This document shows, piece by piece, positions 1 through 7,282 of a stretch of DNA of 18,084 nt. The notes below the pieces were generated by a model. That model did not search any database. It saw nothing but the letters and a program-made list of their open reading frames with translations, and was not told where the DNA came from. The DNA is from CAKSFT01 sp045603125 (lineage in GTDB: Bacteria > Bacillota > Clostridia > UBA1381), in NCBI GenBank assembly GCA_045603125.1, contig JAZULN010000023.1, positions 1 through 18,084 on the forward strand. Reading direction: 5' to 3'. A program made the translations under genes and the position numbers. The first letter of the stretch is position 1. Every line of letters begins with the position of its first letter.

Positions 1-1
1 T

Positions 2-205
2 TCACTTATGATATTTCAAAAGTGGGGAAATATGAAATTTGCATACAGAAATCGCGAATTTTGGTGTAAGGGATATTACGTGGATACCGCGGGCAAAAAC
101 ACAAAAGCAATAAAGAATTATATATCCGAGCAGCTAAAAAGGGATTACGAAAGTGATCAAATAAGTTTGTTTGACCCGCGGGACCCATTTATGGGTAGTA
201 AGTAA
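2..205 (+). CDS. tnpA: IS200/IS605-family Y1 transposase TnpA, C-terminal part (5' end outside window)
   Basis: The frame is open from the first bases of the window to the TAA at 203-205 and gives 67 residues, about the last 45% of a roughly 150-residue Y1 transposase. The strings KFAYRNREFWCKGYYVDT and NTKAIKNYISEQ match the conserved end of the IS200 family: the FW-GYY strand, then the helix carrying the catalytic tyrosine. That tyrosine should be the Tyr of NYISEQ, encoded at 119-121. The HUH histidine pair lies upstream of the window. Enzymes of this family nick and rejoin single-stranded DNA at subterminal hairpins and leave no target duplication. The acidic tail with DQISLFDPRDPF is also typical. 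No TnpB gene follows, so this is an IS200-type element rather than IS605. Whether the element is intact cannot be seen here. Confidence 0.9.
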   Translation, partial: SLMIFQKWGNMKFAYRNREFWCKGYYVDTAGKNTKAIKNYISEQLKRDYESDQISLFDPRDPFMGSK

Positions 206-216
206 AGATTGCATGG

Positions 217-329
217 CTGGCAGGCCAAAAAAACGCACTTGTGCGTTGCCAGTAAAGGATAGGGCTATGCCCGAAAATGAAAAACCACCCGTTATGCGGG
301 TGGATATTTATTTTGATAAATTTTCGGGC
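217..329 (+). repeat. Nested inverted repeats, probable right end of the IS200 element
   Basis: Several stems follow the transposase stop. CTGGCA (217-222) pairs with TGCCAG (247-252) around a perfect hairpin AACGCAC-TT-GTGCGTT (232-247). GGGC-TAT-GCCC lies at 262-272, and CCACCCG-TTATG-CGGGTGG at 285-303. GCCCGAAAAT (269-278) is the exact inverted copy of ATTTTCGGGC (320-329) and encloses the CCACCCG hairpin. IS200-type elements end in a subterminal hairpin recognised by TnpA, and the CCACCCG stem followed by an AT-rich run fits that role. It could also stop transcription leaving the transposase. The exact cleavage point is not determined. Confidence 0.6.
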
Positions 330-369
330 CGGAGTTAACACTGCCAAAATACTTTTTTCGACATTTTCG

Positions 370-398
370 TTGATTTTTAGTGTTACATATGGTATAAT
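370..398 (+). promoter_or_regulatory. Sigma-A-type promoter of the acyltransferase/ligase operon
   Basis: TTGATT (370-375), a 17-nt spacer and a perfect TATAAT (393-398) precede the operon. The start of transcription would fall near 405, giving a leader of about 80 nt before the ATG at 484. The ribosome site AGGAG (472-476) lies 7 nt before that ATG. The promoter begins about 40 nt after the last IS200-end repeat, so the insertion sits immediately upstream of the -35 box. Confidence 0.65.
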
Positions 399-483
399 CA
401 AAAGAAGTGGATTATTTATTCTTCGTTTAATTTATTGCATTTTATTTGATTAAATAATCAAAAATGTTAAAAGGAGAAAAACT

Positions 484-1350
484 ATGAGAAGATGGGGCGA
501 CCGATACGATGCTTATCGAATAAGGGATATAGACGGACTTCATTTTTATATGGCATATTTAATGCCCAAAAGAACCGAGGCAGAGGTTTACATAAATGAA
601 AAAATAGATGTAACCGAACTATTAAAATATATAGAGAAAAAGAACTTGTCGGGAGAGAGAAAGGTCACAGTTTTTCATTGCGTCATTGCGGCGGTGATAA
701 GAACAATAAAGATGCGACCACTTTTGAATCGCTATATTTCGGGTAAAAGATTTTATATGAGAAATGAGATTTCTTTAGGCTTTACGGTAAAACGTCAATT
801 TGAGGACCATGCCGAGGAAACCCTGATGATTTATAAGCCAAAGGATGAGGAAAACCTTGAGGCGATAACCGATAGAATTTCGCCAAAGGTTCATAGTATA
901 AAGAAGGCAAAAAAAGGTCAGAGTGTTGATGATATGTTAAATATCGTAAAAAAGCTTCCCAAACCTATAATGAGCCTTTTTATGGCGGTTTTAAGATGCG
1001 TTGATGTTTTGGGACTTATGCCAAAATCTTTTAGCAGTGTGGATACTAACTACTGCACAGTGCTCTTGTCGAACCTTGGCAGTATCAAGTGTGATGCAGT
1101 GTATCATCACCTTAATAATATGGGAACAAACGGTATTGTTATTACAATCGGTGAAATCCACAAAGAGGTTATGGTAGACGAAAACGGCGAGCAGGTTGTT
1201 AGGGATGTGGTGAGCCTTGGTGTCACATTAGACGAGCGAATAGCCGACGGGTTTTATTTTGCAAGGTCATTAAAACTTGTAAAGCACTTATTTAAAAACC
1301 CAGACCTTTTAGATAAAACTTTTAAGGAGGAAATCAGCTTTGAATTCTGA
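484..1350 (+). CDS. E2/CAT-fold acyltransferase (2-oxoacid dehydrogenase catalytic-domain family, no lipoyl domain)
   Basis: The 288-residue protein matches the catalytic domain of dihydrolipoamide acyltransferases (the E2 core, which shares the chloramphenicol acetyltransferase fold) along its whole length. It has no lipoyl or peripheral-subunit-binding domain. The N-terminal FYMAYLMPKRTEAEVYIN strand, the FHCVIAAVIRTIKMRP helix, TVLLSNLGS and the C-terminal LGVTLDERIADGFYFARSL correspond to the usual core elements. The active-site motif of E2 and CAT enzymes is HxxxDG; here the segment reads DERIADG (residues 250-256), so Glu251 sits where the catalytic His is expected. Asp255 and Gly256 are kept. 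It is probably a cytoplasmic oligomer using or binding an acyl-CoA or acyl thioester. The next gene overlaps it by 11 nt and encodes an acyl-activating enzyme, which supports a shared acyl substrate. The true reaction is unknown. Confidence 0.85.
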   Translation: MRRWGDRYDAYRIRDIDGLHFYMAYLMPKRTEAEVYINEKIDVTELLKYIEKKNLSGERKVTVFHCVIAAVIRTIKMRPLLNRYISGKRFYMRNEISLGFTVKRQFEDHAEETLMIYKPKDEENLEAITDRISPKVHSIKKAKKGQSVDDMLNIVKKLPKPIMSLFMAVLRCVDVLGLMPKSFSSVDTNYCTVLLSNLGSIKCDAVYHHLNNMGTNGIVITIGEIHKEVMVDENGEQVVRDVVSLGVTLDERIADGFYFARSLKLVKHLFKNPDLLDKTFKEEISFEF

Positions 1351-3040
1351 GGAGATTTTAAAAAGATATTACGGAGAAAACGCCCATCTTGATTACGGCG
1401 ATAAGACTTTGTATGATAAGGTTTTAGAATCAAAATCGAAATACGGGACATTTACTGCCTATGATTTTATGGGAAAATCAGTAAGCTATAACGATTTTTT
1501 ATCAGAAATTGACCAGTGTTCAAAGGCGTTAAAGGGAATGGGAGTAAAAGTAGGTGACAGCGTTACAGTTTGCCTTCCCAACGTTCCCCAGGCGGTTATT
1601 ATGTTTTATGCCATTAATAAAATCGGTGCATTGGCAAGTATGGTACATCCTTTGTCGGCAGAAAATGAAATTATGTTTTACTTAAATGAGAGTAAGAGTA
1701 AGATTGCAATAACGCTTAGTCAATTTTATGATAAATTCGAGGCGATAAAGGGTAAAACTCCCCTAAAAAAGCTAATTGTCGCAAAAATTGGTGAAGCCTT
1801 GCCGACTGTAAAAGGATTTTTGTATAAATTTATCGGACATGAACCAAAGATTGCAAAGGAGCCTTGGGTAATTTCGTGGCAAGATTTTTTGGCATCCGCA
1901 TCGGAATATACGGGAAATGTTAATAGTTACGGCTCAGGCGAAACTCCGGCAGTTATTCTATTTAGCGGCGGAACGACCGGAACTTCAAAAGGTATACTTT
2001 TGACCAACCTAAACTTTAATGCATTGGCACGCCAGACCGCAGTTGCATCGAGTTGCTTTGAAGCAGGCGATACAATGCTCTCGGTTATGCCGGTATTTCA
2101 TGGTTTTGGACTTGGCGTGGGAATCCATACAATGCTTGCCCATGGTGGACGTTGCGTGCTTGTGCCAAGGCTAAATGTGGCAGAGTTTCCGGGAATGTTT
2201 AAAAAATATAGACCAAATTATATGGCGGGAGTACCAACCTTATTTGAGGCAATGTTAAGAAATGAGGATATGCAAAAGGCGGATTTATCCTGCTTAAAAG
2301 GACTCTTTAGCGGTGGAGATTCACTGTCAATTGAACTTAAGAAAAAGATTGATGCATTTTTGAAGGATAGAGGCGCATCAATTCAGGTGCGTGAAGGCTA
2401 CGGTACAACCGAGTGCGTAACAGCAAGCTGCCTGACTCCTATTGACAGCTACCGTGAGGGAAGTATTGGAATCCAATTCCCGGATACCCACTATAAAATT
2501 GTCATCCCGTCAACTAACGACGAAATGCCTTTGGGGCAGATGGGGGAAATTTGTATTTCAGGGCCTACTGTAATGAAGGAATACATAAATAACCCCAAGG
2601 AAACAAGCCAGACTTTGCGTGTTCACGATGACGGAAAGGTATATTTACATACAGGCGATTTGGGGTATATGGACGAAGATGGGTTCATCTACTTTGTACA
2701 AAGACTAAAGAGAATGATTGTTACCAGTGGATACAATGTATATCCGTCGCAGATTGAAAATGTCATAGATGCACATGAGGCGGTAATGTTTTCTACAGTT
2801 ATTGGTGTCAAAGACGACTATAGAATCCAGAGAGTCAAGGCATTTATTGTGTTAAAACCGGGATTTAGCCCAACCGATGAGATTAAGGCTTCCATTGAAG
2901 CACATTGCGAGAAAAATATCGCAAAGTATGCTCTTCCAAAGGAATATGAATATCGTGATAACCTTCCAAAAACCTTAGTTGGAAAGGTTGCATACCGTGA
3001 ACTTGAAAAAGAGGAAGAGGAAAAACTGGCACAAAAATAA
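1340..3040 (+). CDS. Class I adenylate-forming enzyme (AMP-dependent acyl-CoA synthetase/ligase)
   Basis: The 566-residue protein has the full ANL-superfamily layout. The phosphate-binding loop SGGTTGTSKG lies at about residues 209-218. GYGTTE follows in the middle, then HTGDLGY, the hinge region RLKRMI and GYNVYPSQIE. The C-terminal catalytic lysine is Lys549 in LPKTLVGKVAYREL. The enzyme should adenylate a carboxylic acid with ATP and pass it to CoA or another thiol; the substrate cannot be read from sequence. Translation starts at TTG 1340: AAGGAGG (1324-1330) lies 9 nt upstream, and the start is inside the end of the acyltransferase gene, so the two are translationally coupled. A strong terminator follows the stop. 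Fatty-acid CoA ligase is the nearest family label, but aryl or short-chain acids remain possible. Confidence 0.9.
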   Translation: MNSEEILKRYYGENAHLDYGDKTLYDKVLESKSKYGTFTAYDFMGKSVSYNDFLSEIDQCSKALKGMGVKVGDSVTVCLPNVPQAVIMFYAINKIGALASMVHPLSAENEIMFYLNESKSKIAITLSQFYDKFEAIKGKTPLKKLIVAKIGEALPTVKGFLYKFIGHEPKIAKEPWVISWQDFLASASEYTGNVNSYGSGETPAVILFSGGTTGTSKGILLTNLNFNALARQTAVASSCFEAGDTMLSVMPVFHGFGLGVGIHTMLAHGGRCVLVPRLNVAEFPGMFKKYRPNYMAGVPTLFEAMLRNEDMQKADLSCLKGLFSGGDSLSIELKKKIDAFLKDRGASIQVREGYGTTECVTASCLTPIDSYREGSIGIQFPDTHYKIVIPSTNDEMPLGQMGEICISGPTVMKEYINNPKETSQTLRVHDDGKVYLHTGDLGYMDEDGFIYFVQRLKRMIVTSGYNVYPSQIENVIDAHEAVMFSTVIGVKDDYRIQRVKAFIVLKPGFSPTDEIKASIEAHCEKNIAKYALPKEYEYRDNLPKTLVGKVAYRELEKEEEEKLAQK

Positions 3041-3048
3041 TAGAAAAC

Positions 3049-3075
3049 CCCTCCTGTAATGACGGGAGGGTTTTT
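3049..3075 (+). terminator. Rho-independent terminator after the ligase gene
   Basis: CCCTCCTGT (3049-3057) pairs with ACGGGAGGG (3062-3070) around an AATG loop, with one T-G wobble, and is followed by TTTTT. It sits 8 nt after the ligase stop codon and separates the first operon from the lipoprotein operon. Confidence 0.9.
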
Positions 3076-3118
3076 CGGTGTTTTATAAATCTTGTGTATC
3101 TATTTAACATAAAAACCG

Positions 3119-3171
3119 ATTGACATATAATATGCCATTTCATTGACATTTATATAGGCAGATGCTATAAT
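3119..3171 (+). promoter_or_regulatory. Consensus sigma-A promoter with an upstream imperfect repeat
   Basis: TTGACA (3143-3148), 17 nt and TATAAT (3166-3171) are a perfect consensus match. A similar segment lies 23 bp upstream: ATTGACAT occurs at both 3119-3126 and 3142-3149, and 13 of the 19 positions compared match, so the -35 box is the second copy of a direct repeat. The copies could be an operator. Transcription would start near 3178, leaving an AT-rich leader of about 110 nt before the lipoprotein ATG. Confidence 0.7.
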
Positions 3172-3211
3172 TATAATTAAGAAAAATTTACCAAAAAATA
3201 TTTATTTTTTT

Positions 3212-3238
3212 TGAAACCTTTTAGGGGTTTAAAAAGTA
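3212..3238 (+). promoter_or_regulatory. Possible second, ECF-sigma-like promoter in the lipoprotein leader
   Basis: TGAAACC (3212-3218) after a T-run resembles the -35 element of extracytoplasmic-function sigma promoters in Bacillota. An AGTA at 3235-3238 is in the position of the usual CGTA/CGTC -10 core but differs in its first base. The AAACC-TTTTAGG-GGTTT segment can also fold as a weak hairpin. This is a tentative call. Confidence 0.25.
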
Positions 3239-3286
3239 TTTATTATGTAGGTGCAAAAAAACACATATAAAAAAGGAGAATTACTT

Positions 3287-4024
3287 ATGAAAAAAATAAC
3301 ATTGATTATGGTACTTGTTGCCGCATTGGCACTTGTATCTTGTGGAAAAGAAGAAAAGGGCGAAGAAAAGAAGCCGGTGAACACTCAGGTAGAAACTAAG
3401 GTTGATGAAAATGATCAAGCGACTCCTGAGACCGAAACAGAACTTCCCGACGGAGAAGAAATAGTAGCAGACCCGCCGGCAGAAAAACCTATAGAAGAAA
3501 AACCGATATCAACTCCTCAAAAGCCGGAAGCTAATAAACCGACAGCAAATCCGGATAGCAAACCGGCAGAAACTCCAAAGCCGACAGAAACTCCAAAGCC
3601 ATCAGAACCACAAAAACCATTAGAACCTATAAAGCCTTCAACACCTCAAAAAGACACAAGAAGCCTTAACGAAATTATGGCAAGTATATTAACAGGTATG
3701 GGCGAAACACCAGCATTGGGCGAAATCCCATTGGATGCGGAAAACTTTGAGTTCTTTGCCTTCGCACCATATGTTGAAGGCGTAGAGGCACTTGTTAGCG
3801 AGCCGATGATGGGTTCATTTGCTCACTCGGTAGTTTTAGTTCGTTTGCCGGATGGTGCAGATGTTGAAGGGTTTGCAAATCAGGTAAGGGCTAATGCAAA
3901 CCCAAGAAAATGGATTTGTGTAGAGGCAGAAAAGGTTAAGGTTTCAACAAAAGGTAACCTTGTGTTACTTGTGATGTCTAGTGCAAGTAATGTAGACATC
4001 ATTTCATCAAACTTCTTAAAATAA
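3287..4024 (+). CDS. DUF4358-like lipoprotein with a long proline-rich linker
   Basis: The start is ATG 3287, preceded by AAAAGGAG at 3271-3278. An upstream in-frame ATG-less extension from 3251 is not supported by any ribosome site. The 245-residue protein has a lipoprotein signal: a short hydrophobic segment ending in LVSC, with the lipidated cysteine at residue 19. Residues about 21-123 are a low-complexity linker rich in Pro, Lys, Glu and Thr, with near-repeats such as TPKPTETPKPSEPQKP. Residues about 125-245 resemble the DUF4358 domain, including the MMGSFAHSVVLVRLPDGADVE and STKGNLVLLVMSS segments. The protein is expected on the outer face of the membrane, with the linker crossing part of the cell wall. 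It is followed 30 nt later by the MBOAT gene, so it probably serves the same surface-modification pathway. The domain's function is unknown. Confidence 0.8.
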   Translation: MKKITLIMVLVAALALVSCGKEEKGEEKKPVNTQVETKVDENDQATPETETELPDGEEIVADPPAEKPIEEKPISTPQKPEANKPTANPDSKPAETPKPTETPKPSEPQKPLEPIKPSTPQKDTRSLNEIMASILTGMGETPALGEIPLDAENFEFFAFAPYVEGVEALVSEPMMGSFAHSVVLVRLPDGADVEGFANQVRANANPRKWICVEAEKVKVSTKGNLVLLVMSSASNVDIISSNFLK

Positions 4025-4054
4025 TTAAATTTTAAGTTATAGAAAGGATAAACA

Positions 4055-5440
4055 ATGCTTTTTTCGGGTATTACGTTTTTATACTTTTTCCTTCCGTTTA
4101 TGGCTTTGTATTTCATAATACCGAAAAGCTGGAAGAATGCATTTTTACTGGCAACAAGCCTTCTATTTTACTTCTTTGGTGAGCCGATATATGTGTCCCT
4201 TTTGATATTTTCATCAATTGTTGACTGGACGCACGGGCTTTTTATTGAAGCACATAGAGGTGAAAAATGCACAAAATATGCCTTGATTTCATCTATAGTT
4301 ATAAATGTGGCACTTTTAGGGATTTTTAAATATGCCGACTTCTTTATTTCTACAATTAACGGCATATTTGGGGCAAAATTACCGCTCACGAATATTTCGC
4401 TTCCGATAGGTATCAGTTTCTTTACCTTTCAGACTATGAGTTACACAATCGATGTTTATCGTGGAAAAGCTCATGCCCAGAGGAATTTTTCGAGTTTTAT
4501 GACCTATGTTTGCCTGTTCCCGCAGTTGATAGCAGGTCCAATCGTTCGGTATACCGATATTGCAAAGGAACTGGAATGCAGAGAAACAAAGATTTCCTTC
4601 GTTGCCGAAGGCATAAGACGCTTTTCGGTGGGATTAGGTAAAAAAGTACTGATTGCGAATCTTTTGGGTGAGCTATGTGCAAACTTTAATGCAACAGATG
4701 AGAAAAGCGTGCTCTTTTATTGGGTATATGCTATTTCCTTTACCCTTCAGATATATTTTGATTTCTCGGGTTATAGTGATATGGCAATCGGGCTTGGTAA
4801 AATGTTCGGGTTTAATTTCCCTGAAAACTTTAACTATCCTTTTATATCAAAATCGATTTCTGAGTTCTGGCGTCGCTGGCATATGACTTTGGGCGGATGG
4901 TTCAGGGACTATGTATATATCCCCCTTGGCGGAAACCGTGTAACTCCCATAAAATGGGTAAGGAACTTAGCGGTGGTGTGGCTTTTAACGGGTTTTTGGC
5001 ATGGAGCCAGCTGGAACTTTGTATTGTGGGGGGCAATGTTTGGTGTGCTTCTTGCGGTAGAAAAGCTATTTTTAGGCAGGGTGCTTGAAAAATCACCAAA
5101 AGTGATAGGACACATTTATACCTTGTTTTTTGTGGTAATGAGTTTTGTTATATTTAACGCAAATAACATTGGAGAGGTGACAGAAAACTTTAAGGGAATG
5201 TTTGGTGCTTTAGATGTGCCTTTTAAAAATAGCATTATCCTATATAACTTAAGAAGTTATGCCGTTATTTTGGCGGTTGCTGTAATTGGGTCAACAAAGA
5301 TTCCAAAAAAAATCTGGAACTCCTATAACAAAGGCAGTGATACCATATTAGAGCCTTTGGGGACAGTAATCATTCTTTTGGTATCCACCGCATTTATTAT
5401 TAACGGCTCATTTAATCCATTTTTGTATTTTAGGTTTTGA
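4055..5440 (+). CDS. MBOAT-family membrane O-acyltransferase (AlgI/DltB-like)
   Basis: The 461-residue protein is strongly hydrophobic from the first residue (FSGITFLYFFLPFMALYFI) and carries many membrane helices. Family hallmarks are SLPIGISFFTFQTMSYTID, FPQLIAGPIVRY, DFSGYSDMAIGLGKMFGF, FWRRWHMTLGGWFRDYVYIP (His276) and the invariant active-site histidine in GFWHGASWN (His316). Length and order match bacterial AlgI-type proteins. These proteins accept an acyl group from cytoplasmic acyl-CoA and pass it through the membrane to an outer partner that esterifies a polysaccharide. AGAAAGGA (4041-4048) supports the ATG at 4055. The stop overlaps the region just before the DHHW protein start, so the two are co-translated. 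It is not DltB, as no other dlt genes are nearby. Confidence 0.93.
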   Translation: MLFSGITFLYFFLPFMALYFIIPKSWKNAFLLATSLLFYFFGEPIYVSLLIFSSIVDWTHGLFIEAHRGEKCTKYALISSIVINVALLGIFKYADFFISTINGIFGAKLPLTNISLPIGISFFTFQTMSYTIDVYRGKAHAQRNFSSFMTYVCLFPQLIAGPIVRYTDIAKELECRETKISFVAEGIRRFSVGLGKKVLIANLLGELCANFNATDEKSVLFYWVYAISFTLQIYFDFSGYSDMAIGLGKMFGFNFPENFNYPFISKSISEFWRRWHMTLGGWFRDYVYIPLGGNRVTPIKWVRNLAVVWLLTGFWHGASWNFVLWGAMFGVLLAVEKLFLGRVLEKSPKVIGHIYTLFFVVMSFVIFNANNIGEVTENFKGMFGALDVPFKNSIILYNLRSYAVILAVAVIGSTKIPKKIWNSYNKGSDTILEPLGTVIILLVSTAFIINGSFNPFLYFRF

Positions 5441-5442
5441 TT

Positions 5443-6579
5443 ATGAAAAAGATAAAAGATTTTTTAACAATAATATTATTTTTAATAGTGATTTTAGGGT
5501 TTTCAGTTGCCTTTGCCATAACACCTGACCAGGATGTGTCGAAGGCGGAAAGACGAAAACTTTTAAAAGCCCCCGAGGTTTCGGTAAAGGCGGTAATGTC
5601 AAAGAGCTTTTCGGAGGAATTGGAAGCATATTTTCTAGACCAGTTCCCTAAAAGAGATTGGTTCCGAAAAATTAACGATAATATCCGCATTACAGTTTTA
5701 AGACAAAAAGACGTAAATGGTCTTTGGACAAATAGCGGAAGCATTTTTAAATATGAGGGCGACTTAAAGCCTGATCAGGTTAAATATGGTGCGGGAGTTA
5801 TAAACAGGGTCATAAAAACCAATCTTTCAGGGGTGAATGTGTATTATTCGGTAATCCCTGATAAGAATTATTATATAAAGGGAATGGGTCATCACCCTGA
5901 ATTTGACTATGATTCACTCTTGAAAATCATGGATGAAAATATAAAGGGAGCAGAATATATCGACATTTTCCCGGAACTTGATTTATCCGACTACTATAGA
6001 ACCGACACCCACTGGTCGCAGGATAAGATTTTCCCGGTTGTAGAAAAATTGGCGGATGCCATGGGTATTAAGGAAAACCTGACGCCGGCAAAAGATTATA
6101 AACTAAACGAGCTTTATCCATTCTACGGCGTATATTGGGGGCAGGCGGCTCTTGGTGAGAAGCCGGATACCTTGAGGTTTTTAACAAGCATATACACAGA
6201 AAATGCAAAGGTTTCAGGGATAGACCCGGAGGTTTTGGAAAAAGACTTTGGTGTAAAATATGACTTATCCGATAAAGTATATTCATTGGATCGATTCAAC
6301 GGCATGGATGGATATGATGTATATCTATCGGGTGCGCAACCAGTAGTTTCAATTGAATGTGAAAATGCAAAAACCGACAGAGAACTTGTAATTTTCAGGG
6401 ACTCATATGGTTCAAGCATCGCACCGCTATTTACCGGTGCATATAAGAAAATCACCTTGATAGATCTTCGGTATATACCAAGTATGCTATTGGGACAATT
6501 TGTAGAGTTTGGAGAAAATCAAGATGCACTTTTCTTATTTTCCACATCCCTTTTAAACAGTTCAATGTTAATGAGATAA
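5443..6579 (+). CDS. DHHW/AlgX-AlgJ-type SGNH-fold acyltransferase, secreted partner of MBOAT
   Basis: The protein starts at ATG 5443, two codons inside a TTG frame that has no ribosome site, and is 378 residues long. Residues about 4-25 form one hydrophobic helix (FLTIILFLIVILGFSVAFA), a signal anchor that leaves the rest outside the cell. The early part with AERRKLLKAPEVS and LDQFPKRDWFRKI is typical of DHHW family proteins. YYRTDTHWS provides the Asp188-x-His190 pair and RDSYGSS provides Ser321, in the D-x-H-then-Ser order of AlgX and AlgJ. These residues are the catalytic triad of polysaccharide O-acetyltransferases of that group. It most likely receives the acyl group moved by the upstream MBOAT protein and esterifies an extracellular glycan. 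The MBOAT stop at 5438-5440 lies 2 nt before the ATG. The acceptor polymer is unknown. Confidence 0.88.
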   Translation: MKKIKDFLTIILFLIVILGFSVAFAITPDQDVSKAERRKLLKAPEVSVKAVMSKSFSEELEAYFLDQFPKRDWFRKINDNIRITVLRQKDVNGLWTNSGSIFKYEGDLKPDQVKYGAGVINRVIKTNLSGVNVYYSVIPDKNYYIKGMGHHPEFDYDSLLKIMDENIKGAEYIDIFPELDLSDYYRTDTHWSQDKIFPVVEKLADAMGIKENLTPAKDYKLNELYPFYGVYWGQAALGEKPDTLRFLTSIYTENAKVSGIDPEVLEKDFGVKYDLSDKVYSLDRFNGMDGYDVYLSGAQPVVSIECENAKTDRELVIFRDSYGSSIAPLFTGAYKKITLIDLRYIPSMLLGQFVEFGENQDALFLFSTSLLNSSMLMR

Positions 6580-6610
6580 AAAAGAGGCAAGGTTATACCT
6601 TGCCTGTTTT
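6578..6610. terminator. Bidirectional terminator shared by the host operon and the phage late operon
   Basis: AGGCAAGGT (6585-6593) and ACCTTGCCT (6597-6605) form a perfect 9-bp stem with a TAT loop. On the plus strand GTTTTA follows. On the minus strand C and six T residues (complement of 6578-6583) follow, which is the stronger arrangement. The stop codon of the amidase gene (6593-6595) lies inside the hairpin, and the DHHW stop (6577-6579) is 5 nt to its left. Confidence 0.85.
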
Positions 6611-7282
6611 AATGTAATCTGAAACTTTTTTAATAAGATAATATATATTGGAGTCTTCTTTGAGCTTTTTATCCCAAAGGGCTTTATTGGTTATAATCCC
6701 AAGACCTGCCAGATACTCTATGTTAGAATCTATAGTGTAGATAGTCTTGCTGATTCCAAAACCCTTCTTTATCCCTTCCGCTATAGCCATTGCCATTTTC
6801 TCTTCATTATATTTTGCTAAATCGTCAGGATCATCTATAAAACACACCTCTAAAAGTGCATAGGATTTCCCTAACGCCTTTATTCGGTTCATGTTGTATA
6901 GATTTTGTCTCCTTTTAATGCCCCGGTTTTTAAAGCCAAGTGCTGCAATTTCAGAGAGTATTTTTTCCTCAACCGAAACGCCTTGTTCCTTTTCGTGAAC
7001 TAAAATCTCGGTGCCGGTGGTGGCGTTATCAGATGTTTTTTTAGACCCGGCATTAAAGTGAAGTTCCAGAATATAGTCATATGGAGAAAAGTCAAAGACA
7101 CCACCGTTTTTTAGGTATCTGTACATATTTTTACTTGTGTCAAAAAGGGTAACATTTGAAAAAGGTTTTAAATGCCTAAAAAGGGCAGCGGAAAGACTTC
7201 TTGTTAAAACTGATTCCTGAAAATTTCCCGATATTGCTCCCGGGTCTTTTTCGCCGTGGCCGGCAATTATAAGTATATTCAT
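6593..7282 (-). CDS. Phage endolysin, N-acetylmuramoyl-L-alanine amidase (Amidase_3)
   Basis: The 229-residue protein opens with the amidase strand ILIIAGHGEKDPGA. The zinc ligands His9, Glu23 (FQESVLTR) and His75 (LELHFNAG) and the catalytic Glu145 (LLEVCFIDD) are all present. The enzyme should cut the amide bond between N-acetylmuramic acid and L-alanine in peptidoglycan. No signal peptide is seen, in line with release through the holin coded just upstream. After the catalytic domain (about residues 1-175), a tail of some 50 residues containing EYLAGLGIITNKALWDKKL resembles the small C-terminal module found in other clostridial phage amidases, which probably helps wall binding. The start follows the holin stop directly, with AAGGAG inside the holin end. 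It is the last gene of the late operon. Confidence 0.9.
   Translation of the reverse strand: MNILIIAGHGEKDPGAISGNFQESVLTRSLSAALFRHLKPFSNVTLFDTSKNMYRYLKNGGVFDFSPYDYILELHFNAGSKKTSDNATTGTEILVHEKEQGVSVEEKILSEIAALGFKNRGIKRRQNLYNMNRIKALGKSYALLEVCFIDDPDDLAKYNEEKMAMAIAEGIKKGFGISKTIYTIDSNIEYLAGLGIITNKALWDKKLKEDSNIYYLIKKVSDYIKTGKV

Noticed and set aside
206..330. The structured region after the transposase as an omega-RNA-like guide
   Set aside because: No TnpB/IscB gene is adjacent, and the stems fit IS200 terminal hairpins.
336..385. TAACACT (336-342) and AGTGTTA (379-385), an inverted repeat around the -35 box at 370
   Set aside because: Seven-base arms with a 36-nt gap in AT-rich DNA can arise by chance, and no regulator gene is present to support an operator.
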